Shown here: positions 26,137-35,312 of the stretch, piece by piece
Layout: each line of letters opens with the position of its first letter
Position numbering within the stretch: the stretch's first letter is position 1
DNA from: CAYWMD01 sp964458575
GTDB taxonomy: Bacteria; Verrucomicrobiota; Verrucomicrobiia; Limisphaerales; JADLHS01
Assembly: GCA_964458575.1 (NCBI GenBank)
Contig: CAYWMD010000006.1
Span: 62,001 to 126,000, forward strand
DNA: 64,000 nt
Direction: 5' to 3'
Notes under the pieces: model-generated
What the model saw: the letters and a program-made list of their open reading frames with translations, nothing else
Database searches by the model: none
Told to the model about the DNA's origin: nothing
Position numbers and translations under genes: made by a program

Positions 26137-26793
26137 TCAGCGCAGGTGACAGTCGAACCATCGCGTCGCCAAATGCGCGGCCGTTTCCAAGGTGCCGCGC
26201 TCCTCGAACAGGTGTGAAGCGTCCGCTACCAGTTCCAATGCCTTCTGACACTTCAACCGCGCGAAAGCGGATTCGTTCAATGGGATCACCGCCGAATCAC
26301 AAGCACCGACGATCAACAAGGTCGGTGCGGTAACGCGAGCCAGCGCGTCACCTGCCAAATCGGGTCTCCCGCCCCGCGAAACGACTGCGCGGATTTGCCC
26401 GCCCAACTCCGCTGCGGCCAGCAGGGCCGCGGCCGCACCGGTGCTTGCACCAAAGTATCCGAACGGCAAACCGCGACTTACCGTCCCGCTCGAAATCCGA
26501 TTGGTCACGGCCACGAGCCTTTCCGCCAAAATCGGGATGTTGAACCGCAAATGGCGCGTGTGCGACTCAGCCGCCTCCTCGGGAGTCAACAAATCGAAAA
26601 GCAGCGTTGCCAGATTTGCCTTGCGCAAAACGCCGGCGACGAATTGGTTGCGCGGGCTGTGCCGGCTGCTGCCGCTGCCGTGTGCGAAGATGACCAACCC
26701 ACGCGCGTCGGACGGAATGATCAGTGTGCCACTCAATTGGACATGATCGAGCGGAATAGCAATTTCACCGGCGCTCAAACTGTCTTCGGTCAT
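26137..26793 (-). CDS. Alpha/beta hydrolase (dienelactone-hydrolase-like)
   Basis: A 218-residue protein. FAHGSGSSRHSPRN is the oxyanion-hole region, GYFGASTGAAAA holds nucleophile S117, IVGACDSAVI gives acid D166, and DASHLFEE gives H194, a complete triad in family order. Proteins of this type are often encoded beside phosphoribosyltransferases; here the downstream neighbour is unrelated. Substrate is unknown. Confidence 0.85.
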   Translation of the reverse strand: MTEDSLSAGEIAIPLDHVQLSGTLIIPSDARGLVIFAHGSGSSRHSPRNQFVAGVLRKANLATLLFDLLTPEEAAESHTRHLRFNIPILAERLVAVTNRISSGTVSRGLPFGYFGASTGAAAALLAAAELGGQIRAVVSRGGRPDLAGDALARVTAPTLLIVGACDSAVIPLNESAFARLKCQKALELVADASHLFEERGTLETAAHLATRWFDCHLR

Positions 26794-26814
26794 GGTTTAT
26801 GGGCTTGGGCGTTG

Positions 26815-27726
26815 CTACGCTGATCGCCATTTCAGCACGACCACCTGGCCGTGATCCTTGTGCGTGGGGTCAATGCAATGCAAGGCGAGGTTCATGCCCC
26901 CGCTTTGCACGGTGGCCTGCACCCAGCCGGAGGGATTCTGCGGCTGAAAGACGTACGCCACCGGGGGCAGGTTCACGAGGTGGATGCCGCTTTCGTCAGA
27001 CCGCACATTCCATTTGTGGGTGTGCCCGAAAATCCAGGCCTTGACGTGTCGGCGCGGGCGAATGACCTCGAACAACGCCTCAGTGTCCTTCAATCCACCC
27101 ACGCTCTCGCTGGTGCCGGGATTGTGATGAAGCAAAACCAGCGCGGGCTTTTTGCGATTCGCATCCAACGACCGAGCCAGCCATTCCAACTGCGCCGTGC
27201 CGAGCAAACCGGGCGTCTGCAAAGTGGTTTCGAGTGAATCGAGTACGAACCAGTTCACTACCGAGCCACGCAGGAGCGCGACCTGCCGGTTCTTCACGGG
27301 CCGTTTCGCCACTCCCCTTGCTTCGAGGGCCGCCCAAAAGTTCTCGCGCTGATCATGATTGCCGACTGCCAGATGAAGTGGCAATCCGCCCGCGCGCAGC
27401 GGCTCCAACAAGTCTGCGAACGTCGCATAGTCATCCTTCTCACCGCTGTTGAATGCACAGTCACCGAGGACGAACACGCCCGCAGGACGTTTGACCAGTG
27501 CCAGGATGTCGTTACCTGCGCGCGAGAAATGGCCGGCTAGGTTGATGCCTCGTGCAAATTTCGCCGGGTCACCGGCGATGTGCGTGTCGGCCATCAGTAC
27601 CCATGCATTTGGATCGGTGCGCCGGCTGGCGGCCAACAACGGGGGTGACAGCGCTGCTGCCGCCGCAGTGGCCAAAGCGCGTGCAAGGAAGTCCCGCCGT
27701 GAAATGCGAGGCAAATGGATCGGCAT
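26815..27726 (-). CDS. Tat-exported metallophosphoesterase
   Basis: A 303-residue protein with a twin-arginine signal (ISRRDFLARALATAAAAAL, residues 8-26). The calcineurin-like motifs follow in order: ADTHI (D47, H49), LGDCAF, GNHDQRENF, LLHHNPG and FGHTHKWN, giving the two-metal centre. The likely site is the periplasm. It resembles the 3',5'-cyclic-nucleotide phosphodiesterase/CpdA-like group, but specificity is not visible. It begins 21 bases before the hydrolase gene and may share a transcript with it. Confidence 0.88.
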   Translation of the reverse strand: MPIHLPRISRRDFLARALATAAAAALSPPLLAASRRTDPNAWVLMADTHIAGDPAKFARGINLAGHFSRAGNDILALVKRPAGVFVLGDCAFNSGEKDDYATFADLLEPLRAGGLPLHLAVGNHDQRENFWAALEARGVAKRPVKNRQVALLRGSVVNWFVLDSLETTLQTPGLLGTAQLEWLARSLDANRKKPALVLLHHNPGTSESVGGLKDTEALFEVIRPRRHVKAWIFGHTHKWNVRSDESGIHLVNLPPVAYVFQPQNPSGWVQATVQSGGMNLALHCIDPTHKDHGQVVVLKWRSA

Positions 27727-28036
27727 GCGACCTTACTACGTCGCCAACAAACGCGGCTCAAGAAGAAAAGGGATCAGCCGGCCGAACCGAACACCGCCAG
27801 TTGCGTTGATGTGAGACCACTGCCGAGATTAGCCGGTTTCTCAAATACTTGAATATCTTGTCGTTTCTTGCAATTTCCTTGTTAAATGATGGTTCGGCGT
27901 CCACCAATCTCTGATCGCCTTCAATCGCAAGAATGGTTTAAGGCGAATTTTATCCTTTACAGAGCTCGGCGAATGGCCTAATCATAAACTAACGCAGTTT
28001 CCGGACGCGATAACTCAGTTACCGTGAACGGTGTGC
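27727..28036. other. Non-coding region between the metallophosphoesterase and pseudopilin genes
   Basis: This is a divergent 310-base spacer, more AT-rich than its surroundings (especially 27840-27990). It must contain the promoters for both flanking genes. I found no convincing paired -35/-10 hexamers, tRNA or repeat. Confidence 0.4.
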
Positions 28037-28909
28037 ATGAAAAGATCACAGAAAAACCTGCGAGAAAATGGCTACCCCGAACACGGGAAAGGAGCTGCTT
28101 TTACCCTGATCGAATTGCTGGTGGTCATCGCACTCATTGCGATCCTCGCGGCATTACTTCTTCCGGCGTTAAGCAAGGCACGCCAGCGGGCTTATGGCAT
28201 CACCTGTCTTAACAACACCCGGCAGCTCGGATCGGCATGGGGACTTTACGCGGACGATCACGATGGCCGGCTGGCGTATAATCTCGGAATGGCTGGCGGC
28301 CCGGGCATCACCGTTGTCTCCCCGCGCACCAACCTGAATTGGGTGAACAATGTTTTGACCTGGGGTTTGGAAGCGGACAACACGAATGCGACAGCGATCA
28401 CGGACGCCAGCCTTGCTCAATACGTCAGCCACGCAATTCAAACCTATCGTTGTCCCTCCGACCAGGTATTGCACGCACGGCAGCGCGAAGCAGGTTGGGC
28501 CGCGCGGGTACGCAGTTATTCGATGAACGCCATGGTGGGGGACGCCGGAGAAGTCACCCGGAACGGTTACAACAACAACAATCCTGACTACGTTCAGTTC
28601 TTCAAGCTCGCCACCATTGCCAAGCCATCGCAGATCTTCGTTTTTTTGGACGAGCATCCCGACAGCATCAATGACGGATATTTTCTCAACAAAGCCTATT
28701 ACGCGAAATGGTACGACCTGCCCGCGTCTTATCACAACGGCGCAGCGGCGTTCTCATTTGCCGACGGTCATAGCGAAATCCACCGGTGGCTAAACGATTC
28801 AACCAAACCTCCGTCCCGGCCTTTTGCGGTCAATTTGCCCAAGGCGGTTGCGGATGACCAGCGTTCGGATCTGGATTGGGTGCTGGAGCGCATGAGCGAA
28901 GAACGGTGA
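28037..28909 (+). CDS. Type II secretion/type IV pilin-like protein with prepilin cleavage motif and H-X9-DG motif
   Basis: About 290 residues; the ATG at 28037 is preferred over a GTG two codons earlier. After a short basic leader, GAAFTLIELLVVIALIAILA is a class III prepilin signal cut before the Phe/Thr by PilD, followed by the usual hydrophobic helix and SKARQRAYGITCLNNTRQLG. The C-terminus has the H-X9-DG pattern (YHNGAAAFSFADGH), the mark of a pseudopilin family greatly expanded in Verrucomicrobiota, Planctomycetota and Lentisphaerota. Function in secretion or surface display is unproven. Confidence 0.92.
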   Translation: MKRSQKNLRENGYPEHGKGAAFTLIELLVVIALIAILAALLLPALSKARQRAYGITCLNNTRQLGSAWGLYADDHDGRLAYNLGMAGGPGITVVSPRTNLNWVNNVLTWGLEADNTNATAITDASLAQYVSHAIQTYRCPSDQVLHARQREAGWAARVRSYSMNAMVGDAGEVTRNGYNNNNPDYVQFFKLATIAKPSQIFVFLDEHPDSINDGYFLNKAYYAKWYDLPASYHNGAAAFSFADGHSEIHRWLNDSTKPPSRPFAVNLPKAVADDQRSDLDWVLERMSEER

Positions 28910-28915
28910 TTTCGT

Positions 28916-29686
28916 TCAGTTCAGATATTGCCGGATCAATTCCGCATCTCCTTCGGTTGCCAGCACGTAAACTTTCCTGCCTTCGGTCCAGGTGGCCGTC
29001 ATCAAACTATTCACCTCGGTGATTTGAGTTGCTGATCCTGATGGCGCGTCGGGCACTGCATCCCGGTCCACCACGAAAAGGAACAGGTCCGCCTTCTCAC
29101 CGGGACGGAGCGGCCGACCCGTGAGGAAACAAATCATGGATACCGGTTTACTCTGCCAATTTAGCAGACCGCACCCGGTGTTTGCGACGTTGGCGAGCCC
29201 TTTCGGTAGCACGTAATCTGCCGGGGACTGGTTGCGGGCCAGATAGGCGCGGATTGCAGTTGGACTGTTCGTTTCCAGGGTCATCCGATATTCCCGAAGC
29301 ACCGCACTCACCATCCGGTTGCGATACAGGTCGAAGTTCAATTCCTCGCTCGGCGGTGTGGTTGAGCCGAACCATAAAGCCGCCACGGAAACCAGCACAG
29401 CAATTGCAGCGGCGACCACGACAAGCGCAGCGGACCGTCGCAGCCGTTTGTGGAACAGCCACGAACGACGTTCGGAGAGGATCTGCTCCCGCAAGCCTTC
29501 AGGAACGCCGATCTGCCTGAACCGCGCCCGCAGGGCGGCCTGCACGGCACAATGATCCTCGAACCATGCCTGCAACTCGGGATCCTGGCGCATTCGCGCG
29601 AGTGCCTCAAGGTATTCCGGGTCGTTGGCATCCGCCCTTCCCGGCTGATACAGAGACAAAATCGCTCTGGCTTCCTGGCTAGTCAC
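28916..29686 (-). CDS. Membrane anti-sigma factor-like protein
   Basis: 256 residues from a GTG at 29686, 8 bases inside the sigma gene's end; an ATG at 29725 would give 13 more residues. The N-terminal cytoplasmic part (1-82) is helical and acidic (NDPEYLEALARMRQDPELQAWFEDH), one membrane helix lies at about 85-106, and the C-terminal 150 residues would be periplasmic. No zinc-binding ZAS motif is seen, so it is assigned by architecture and by its position directly after the ECF sigma gene, the usual arrangement for a cognate pair. Confidence 0.75.
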   Translation of the reverse strand: MTSQEARAILSLYQPGRADANDPEYLEALARMRQDPELQAWFEDHCAVQAALRARFRQIGVPEGLREQILSERRSWLFHKRLRRSAALVVVAAAIAVLVSVAALWFGSTTPPSEELNFDLYRNRMVSAVLREYRMTLETNSPTAIRAYLARNQSPADYVLPKGLANVANTGCGLLNWQSKPVSMICFLTGRPLRPGEKADLFLFVVDRDAVPDAPSGSATQITEVNSLMTATWTEGRKVYVLATEGDAELIRQYLN

Positions 29687-30209
29687 TGGTTTGATTTCTC
29701 GTTTGTTTTTTTGTCGGCAAATCATCCGCCAACAGTTTCTGCAATTGTCCCACGCCGCGGGCGATGCGCGACTTGACCGTGCCGATCGGCACGCTCAAAA
29801 TGTCCGCGATCTCCTTGTAGGCGTAATCTTCCAGATAGAAGAGCGCCACCGGCGACTGAAACACTTCGTCCACGCGTTCCAGCGCCTGCAGCACCTGGGT
29901 CGTGTCCAGACTGTTGGCCGCTGCGGGTGAAATCACCGGCAATTCGCAATCCACCGCTTCCAACTCCTCGTGCGGAAAGCGCGTCAGCCGCCGCCGCGAT
30001 TCCAGAAACTGCCGGTGCAGGGTTGTGAAGAGCCACGTCTTCACTTTGGCGGGATCCCGCAATTGATGTCCCTTGGTCGCCCAAATATAAAATGTCTGCT
30101 GTGTCAAATCGCACGCGTCCGCCTCCGACCGCGTCAGGCTGAAGGCAAATTGGTAGAGTGACCCGTAGTATTGGGTCACCACGCCTTCAAAATCCAGTTG
30201 TGGAGCCAT
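29679..30209 (-). CDS. ECF-type RNA polymerase sigma factor
   Basis: A 176-residue sigma-70 family protein with only regions 2 and 4. Region 2 includes DACDLTQQTFYIWATKG and VKTWLFTTLHRQFLESRRR. Region 4 includes YLEDYAYKEIADILSVPIG followed by TVKSRIARG, the HTH that reads the -35 element. The gene is followed by an overlapping anti-sigma-like gene, so its activity is likely held at the membrane until a signal arrives. Candidate targets nearby are the pseudopilin and cupredoxin genes, but no promoter evidence supports this. Confidence 0.93.
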   Translation of the reverse strand: MAPQLDFEGVVTQYYGSLYQFAFSLTRSEADACDLTQQTFYIWATKGHQLRDPAKVKTWLFTTLHRQFLESRRRLTRFPHEELEAVDCELPVISPAAANSLDTTQVLQALERVDEVFQSPVALFYLEDYAYKEIADILSVPIGTVKSRIARGVGQLQKLLADDLPTKKQTRNQTSD

Positions 30210-30610
30210 AGCGCGGCATCAACTGTAGGAGTATCAGCACCAGCAATTGTTCCCACCCGTGGGGTTGAAGGATTCTGGCGCAATCCCCGAACCCGTTCGA
30301 GCGCAAAGTATTTCCCGGGAACAATCCTGTTGTTCGCCCATCCTACGTTCTGAAGCCGCACCATACCAAGTCAAAATCTTGAATCTTGAATTGTGAACCC
30401 GCGCATCACTACCGTGAGATTTGAAGCACGGTTGGGTGAATACCCTAACCTGCCGCCGAACGCTTTGATTCTGGCGGTAAGCCACAAATCCGGCCGTAAA
30501 CCTGGGGAAAGCCAGAAGCGCACTTCATCTCTGGCTGCACCAACGCAGCGAATCGCGGTCAAGTTATGGCAAATCCACCTTTGGACAAAACCAGTGAAAC
30601 AGGCTTCTCA
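30210..30610. other. Non-coding region upstream of the sigma and cupredoxin genes
   Basis: This divergent 401-base spacer carries the promoters of the ECF sigma operon (minus) and the cupredoxin gene (plus). Short frames here have no signal peptide or family motif. I see no RNA gene or strong repeat. Confidence 0.4.
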
Positions 30611-31261
30611 ATGAATTCATCCCTCCTTCGCAAAATCAACCCGGTGCTTTCGGCAATTCTGCTCATGCTTGCCATGTTGGGAGCGCGAGGCCAAACGACC
30701 AACAGCGTCACGGCCGGCGACACGGTGAATTACACCATCAACACGAAACCGGACCCGCCTTTCGACCTGCAGCGCGGGGTTACCTATGTGTTCCAGTTGG
30801 GCAACCTCTCCATCCATCCGTTCTGGATCAAAACCAATTTGACCGCGGATTTTACGGGTGGTGCAGCGCGCTACACGAATGGCGTCGTCAACAACGGGGC
30901 AACCTCCGGCAACGTCGTGTTCACCGTGCCCCCGAGCGGCCCTGCCACCCTGTACTACCAATGCGGCAACCATTCCGGGATGAATGGCACGTTGACGATC
31001 GTCAACCCGCCGTCGCCACCCACCGTCCGCATTGTTTACATCAACGTCGCTGATTTCATCACGCTCAAATCCACCGGCACGAACGGCTGGAGCGCCGTGC
31101 CCGAATACCGTTGCGGCCTGGACGGGACGAATTGGTCTCCGGTGGCTTTCTTCACCAACGCACTCGTCAACAACACCAACACCACCACGTTTGGCCGTCT
31201 GGACGCCATCTGCGGTTCATCGAATGTCTTTCTGCGCGTCCGCAACCAGAAAGTTCCTTGA
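30611..31261 (+). CDS. Secreted cupredoxin-domain protein
   Basis: 216 residues from the ATG at 30611, which begins a clean signal peptide (1-28, ending LGARGQ); a start at 30566 would add 15 residues. The cupredoxin domain (about 30-137) has SIHPFWI for the first His and YYQCGNHSGMNG for the Cys, His and Met ligands of a type 1 copper site. The second half (140-216, after NPPSPP) is a different beta-rich domain with VPEYRCGLDGTNWSPV and a conserved Cys pair. Electron transfer is the usual role of the first domain; no redox partner is adjacent. Confidence 0.85.
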   Translation: MNSSLLRKINPVLSAILLMLAMLGARGQTTNSVTAGDTVNYTINTKPDPPFDLQRGVTYVFQLGNLSIHPFWIKTNLTADFTGGAARYTNGVVNNGATSGNVVFTVPPSGPATLYYQCGNHSGMNGTLTIVNPPSPPTVRIVYINVADFITLKSTGTNGWSAVPEYRCGLDGTNWSPVAFFTNALVNNTNTTTFGRLDAICGSSNVFLRVRNQKVP

Positions 31262-31336
31262 AAGTCCGGTGAAGTCCGGGCTTGCGCTTGTTCCAGCTTG
31301 TGTCGGTTTGCAGTTCTCCGCCAGCATGGCGGCTGA

Positions 31337-32035
31337 ATGACGACGCTTTTGATTGCCACGCGCAACGAGCACAAGGTCGCCGAGATCCGCGCCATCCTCG
31401 GCGACGCGCTCGGCTATCTGACGCTGAATAATTGTCCTGGGGCGCCAACGGTCGTCGAGGACGCGGACACTTTCGCGGGCAACGCCACCAAGAAGGCCGT
31501 GGCACTGGCACGCTGGCTGACGACCCAGGAAATGATTCGCCTGCCAAGAAATCGGCAACTGTTTGTTTTGGCGGATGATTCGGGTTTGGAAGTGGATGCG
31601 CTCAATGGCGCCCCGGGAGTCCATTCGGCCCGCTTTGCCGCTCTGGATTCCGGCGACCCGGGGAATTCGCCGACTTCAGCCAATAACGCCAAACTCCTGC
31701 GTCTGCTTGCCCGGGTGCCCACGGAAAAGCGGACCGCCCGTTTCCACTGCGTGATTGCCCTAACCCCAGTGCTCGGTGATCGCGTGGAAAGCGCTTCCCC
31801 GGTTTGTTATGCGGACGAATTCGAGCTGCAAACCGAATTGTTCGAAGGAGTGTGCGAGGGCCGGATTCTAAGCGAGCCACGCGGGCAAGGTGGTTTTGGT
31901 TACGATCCCCTGTTTGTTCCCGAGGGACTCTCTCACACTTTTGCGGAACTGGGCGAGGCTGTGAAGAACCGGCTGAGCCACCGCGCCAAGGCCCTCGCCA
32001 AAGTGAAGGCCGCGTTGGACCGGAACTCTCTTTGA
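31337..32035 (+). CDS. rdgB: XTP/dITP diphosphatase (RdgB/HAM1)
   Basis: A 232-residue enzyme that removes ITP and XTP from the nucleotide pool. Motifs in order: ATRNEHKVAEI at the N-terminus, LADDSGLEVDALNGAPGVHSARFA with the catalytic acid, GGFGYDPLFVP, and the C-terminal LSHRAKAL. It is about 30 residues longer than E. coli RdgB, mainly around residues 45-75 (LTTQEMIRLPRNRQLF) and 140-165. Confidence 0.95.
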   Translation: MTTLLIATRNEHKVAEIRAILGDALGYLTLNNCPGAPTVVEDADTFAGNATKKAVALARWLTTQEMIRLPRNRQLFVLADDSGLEVDALNGAPGVHSARFAALDSGDPGNSPTSANNAKLLRLLARVPTEKRTARFHCVIALTPVLGDRVESASPVCYADEFELQTELFEGVCEGRILSEPRGQGGFGYDPLFVPEGLSHTFAELGEAVKNRLSHRAKALAKVKAALDRNSL

Positions 32036-32060
32036 AAGCAACGAGCGTGTTGCCACCACA

Positions 32061-32915
32061 ATGCTTCGGCTGATATCACTGAACACCACAGCAACGCTCC
32101 TGATCGCGTTGGTTGCTTTGTGTCGCCATCAAGTGCTCGCGCACGGCGACTTGCACGAGCGCATCGAAACGCTCACGCGCCAAATCACCCTCCACCCCGA
32201 CGATGCCAAGTTGTGGCTGCAGCGCGCCGATCTTCGGCGCCAGCACGAGGAATTTGATGCTGCCCTCACCGACCTTGAACGGGCTGGAAAAGTTAAACCC
32301 GGCTGGCCCCTCGTGCCGCTCCAGCAGGCACGGATTTACTTTGACCTGCGGAGATTCGCCAAGTGCGAACGCGCCGCCACCGCCTGCCTCGCGCTCGATC
32401 CGGTGAATGCCGATGCGCTGGTCCTACGCGCCCGCAGTCGGGTGCATTTAAAAAAGTCGGAGGACGCGATTGCTGACTACAACGCCGTGTTAACCCGCAC
32501 GAACTCCGATCGTCCGTTGCCAGACTTGTTCGTCGAGCGCGCACGGGCACAGGCGGCGCTGGGCCAGTTTGACGAGGCTTTGCGCGGATTGGACGAGGGC
32601 CTCAAGCAACTGGGCGAAACGCCATCGTTTGTGCTGCCCGCCATTGAATATGAGCGGGCGCGCGGCAATTTCGGTGCAGCGCTGGTCCGCCTCAATAGCG
32701 CGAAAAGGTTTATGAGTCACGAAGGGTATCTCGCCATTAGCGGGGAAATTCTTTTGCAGGCCGGACATCGCACGGAAGCCCGCGATGCTTTCGAACGCGC
32801 CCTGACCTCGCTCGAGCAACTGCCCTCCGAACGCCGCGCCCTGCCGCAGACCGTTGAATTGGAAAAGCGATTGCAGGCCGGCCGCGCCAAGGCTAACGTT
32901 CCGCCACTTCCATAA
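32061..32915 (+). CDS. Secreted TPR-repeat protein
   Basis: A 284-residue protein with an N-terminal hydrophobic signal (about 1-28, ending VLAHG) and four to five tetratricopeptide units from residue 35 (LHPDDAKLWLQRADLRRQHE, LDPVNADALVLRARSRVHLK, DLFVERARAQAALGQFDEAL, AGHRTEARDAFERAL). TPRs mediate protein contacts. It lies 4 bases before a large secreted phosphoesterase gene, so the two are probably cotranslated. Confidence 0.88.
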   Translation: MLRLISLNTTATLLIALVALCRHQVLAHGDLHERIETLTRQITLHPDDAKLWLQRADLRRQHEEFDAALTDLERAGKVKPGWPLVPLQQARIYFDLRRFAKCERAATACLALDPVNADALVLRARSRVHLKKSEDAIADYNAVLTRTNSDRPLPDLFVERARAQAALGQFDEALRGLDEGLKQLGETPSFVLPAIEYERARGNFGAALVRLNSAKRFMSHEGYLAISGEILLQAGHRTEARDAFERALTSLEQLPSERRALPQTVELEKRLQAGRAKANVPPLP

Positions 32916-32919
32916 ACGC

Positions 32920-35280
32920 ATGAAGCACTCGTTCCGCCTGATTGCCAGCCTGCTAGTGGCCGGTGCCACCGCACCTGCGTTTGCGGCACAGACCAATACA
33001 CTCCTCTCCATCACTGCGCCCTGGCGTTACAATACCAACAGCCTCAACGGCGTGAATTGGACCGCGGCGGATTATGACGACACGGCCTGGAGCGGTCCGA
33101 GCAATGCCCTGCTTTACATTGAAACCGACGCTCTGCCAGCAACGAAGAACACCCCGTTGCCGCCGCGACCCACCACGTCGCTGCCGTTCAACACTTATTT
33201 CTTTCGTACCACCTTCGTCGTATCCAATGCACCGGAGATTGATTTGCTGGTCTTCTCCAATGTGGTGGACGATGGTGCGGTGTTTTATCTGAACGGCGTG
33301 GAAATCCGCAGGCTTTACATGCCTTCGGGAACCATCGACTACAGCACTCCCTCCTCCAGCTCCCACGAAGCCTCCACCTACGACATTTTTGATCTCAACG
33401 GCGATGCGCTGACGAATTTAGTCGAAGGCACCAACCTCCTGGCAGCCGAAGTTCACCAAACCTCCGACACCAGTTCGGATGTTGTTTTTGGCACGTCGGT
33501 CACCGAAGCGCGCGGCTTTAGTCCATCATTGACCCGCGGTCCGTATTTGCAGTTGAGCACTCCGACCAGCATCGTAATTCGCTGGCGCACGGATATCGGA
33601 ACGACCAGCCGCGTCATTTATGGCACTAATCTCGCCGCGCCGGATCTCACAAACACCTCTTTAGCTTCAGTCGGCGAGCATATCATCACCTTGACCAACC
33701 TGCTGCCGGACACGAAGTACTTCTATTCCATCGGCTCCGCGACGACCAATCTGTCGCCGGCCTCAATCAACCAGTTCTTCCTGACTCATCCGCTGCCCGG
33801 CACGCCCAAACCGCTTCGGGTGTGGGTCATCGGCGACGCCGGCACCGCAAACGCAAATCAGGTCGCCGTCCGGAACGCCTTTCAAACCTACAACGGGACG
33901 AACATTGTGCACGCCTGGCTGCAACTCGGGGACAACGCCTACGAAACCGGCACCGACGTGGAGTATCAAAACGCCGTGTTCAAGATCTATACCAACCAAC
34001 TCCGCACCTCCGTCACTTGGCCCACCCTGGGCAACCACGACACCGCCCAAGGGACTTCCTTCCTGGATACATATCCTTACTTTGCCATCTTCACGCTACC
34101 AACCACGGGCGAGGCGGGGGGCGTGCCGAGCGCCACGGAGCACTATTATTCTTTTGATCTGGGCATGGTGCATTTCATCTGCCTCGACTCGATGACTGCC
34201 GACCGTTCCACGAACGGCGCCATGGCCACCTGGCTGCGCAGCGATCTGGCCGCGAACACCAACCGATGGCTTGTGGCCTACTGGCACCACCCTCCCTATA
34301 CCAAAGGCTCGCATAATTCCGATTCCGAGACGGCCCTCCTGCAAATGCGCGCAAACTTCCTCCCGCTTCTCGAAGCTGGCGGTGTGGATCTTGTGCTGGC
34401 GGGTCACAGCCACTCCTACGAGCGCTCGTTTTTTATCAACGGTCACTACGGACTTTCCACCTCCTTTAGCACCAACCTGATCGTCCAGACCGGTGGCGGA
34501 CGCGAAACCAACGGCGTTGGCGCCTACCTCAAACACGATACGCTCGGCTGGTTGCCCGCGGCCAACCGGGGCGCAGTTTATGCCGTGGCCGGGAGTTCCG
34601 GCAAAACCAGCGGTGGACCGTTGAATCATCCCGCCATGTTCTTCTCCACCAACGCGCTGGGATCCCTGATTCTCGATTTCAATTCCAACCGGCTCGACGT
34701 GACCTTCCTTCGTGAGACCAGCACCCTGATTGATGATTACTTCACGCTCATCAAAGACAACCAGTCACCCACGGCCAAATCCGCTGCCTACGCGCGCTGC
34801 CCCGGACTGGCTCTGACGATTTCCCGCACCAACCTGCTGGCCAGCTTTGTCACCGATGCCGATGACGATCCGCTCTTTCTCACGGAGGTCGGCTCAAGTG
34901 ACCACGCCACCGTTACCACGAACGCCACATCCATTTTCTATCTCCCGAATGATTTGTATTCCACCAATACCGACAATTTCAGCTACACCGTCACCGATGG
35001 ACATGGAGGCATTACCACCACCAATCTCATCGTTGCTGTGTCGTCCTTCTCCAGTTGCAATTCGGTGGTGTCCCTGTTGACGGATACGCCGGGGACCGGG
35101 ACCAACACCCTAACCTTCACGGGAATCCCGGGCTTTGAGTACGTCATTCAATTCGCCACGAACCTGCCCGCCGGCCCTTGGTTTGATCTCGCGACGAATT
35201 TGGCGGACACGAATGGCCTGTGGATGGTGATTGATCCCACGGCGACCAATACCGAGCGCTTCTACCGCTCCAAGTTTTGA
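32920..35280 (+). CDS. Secreted purple-acid-phosphatase-like metallophosphoesterase, multidomain
   Basis: 786 residues from the ATG at 32920, chosen because it opens a signal peptide (1-22, ending APAFA). Order: jelly-roll domain (about 25-200, FSNVVDDGAVFYLNGVEI and AAEVHQ), an Fn3-like domain (about 205-290, GPYLQLSTPTSIVIRW), the catalytic core with GDAG, LGDNAYETG, LGNHD, WHHPPY and AGHSHSYER (purple acid phosphatase set), then a cadherin-like domain, and a C-terminal module ending TNTERFYRSKF. It would cleave phosphoesters outside the cytoplasm. The substrate is unknown. It follows the TPR gene by 4 bases. Confidence 0.9.
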   Translation: MKHSFRLIASLLVAGATAPAFAAQTNTLLSITAPWRYNTNSLNGVNWTAADYDDTAWSGPSNALLYIETDALPATKNTPLPPRPTTSLPFNTYFFRTTFVVSNAPEIDLLVFSNVVDDGAVFYLNGVEIRRLYMPSGTIDYSTPSSSSHEASTYDIFDLNGDALTNLVEGTNLLAAEVHQTSDTSSDVVFGTSVTEARGFSPSLTRGPYLQLSTPTSIVIRWRTDIGTTSRVIYGTNLAAPDLTNTSLASVGEHIITLTNLLPDTKYFYSIGSATTNLSPASINQFFLTHPLPGTPKPLRVWVIGDAGTANANQVAVRNAFQTYNGTNIVHAWLQLGDNAYETGTDVEYQNAVFKIYTNQLRTSVTWPTLGNHDTAQGTSFLDTYPYFAIFTLPTTGEAGGVPSATEHYYSFDLGMVHFICLDSMTADRSTNGAMATWLRSDLAANTNRWLVAYWHHPPYTKGSHNSDSETALLQMRANFLPLLEAGGVDLVLAGHSHSYERSFFINGHYGLSTSFSTNLIVQTGGGRETNGVGAYLKHDTLGWLPAANRGAVYAVAGSSGKTSGGPLNHPAMFFSTNALGSLILDFNSNRLDVTFLRETSTLIDDYFTLIKDNQSPTAKSAAYARCPGLALTISRTNLLASFVTDADDDPLFLTEVGSSDHATVTTNATSIFYLPNDLYSTNTDNFSYTVTDGHGGITTTNLIVAVSSFSSCNSVVSLLTDTPGTGTNTLTFTGIPGFEYVIQFATNLPAGPWFDLATNLADTNGLWMVIDPTATNTERFYRSKF

Positions 35281-35312
35281 CGCACCGCCGATTTCGTCAG
35301 CGGCGTGGGAAA

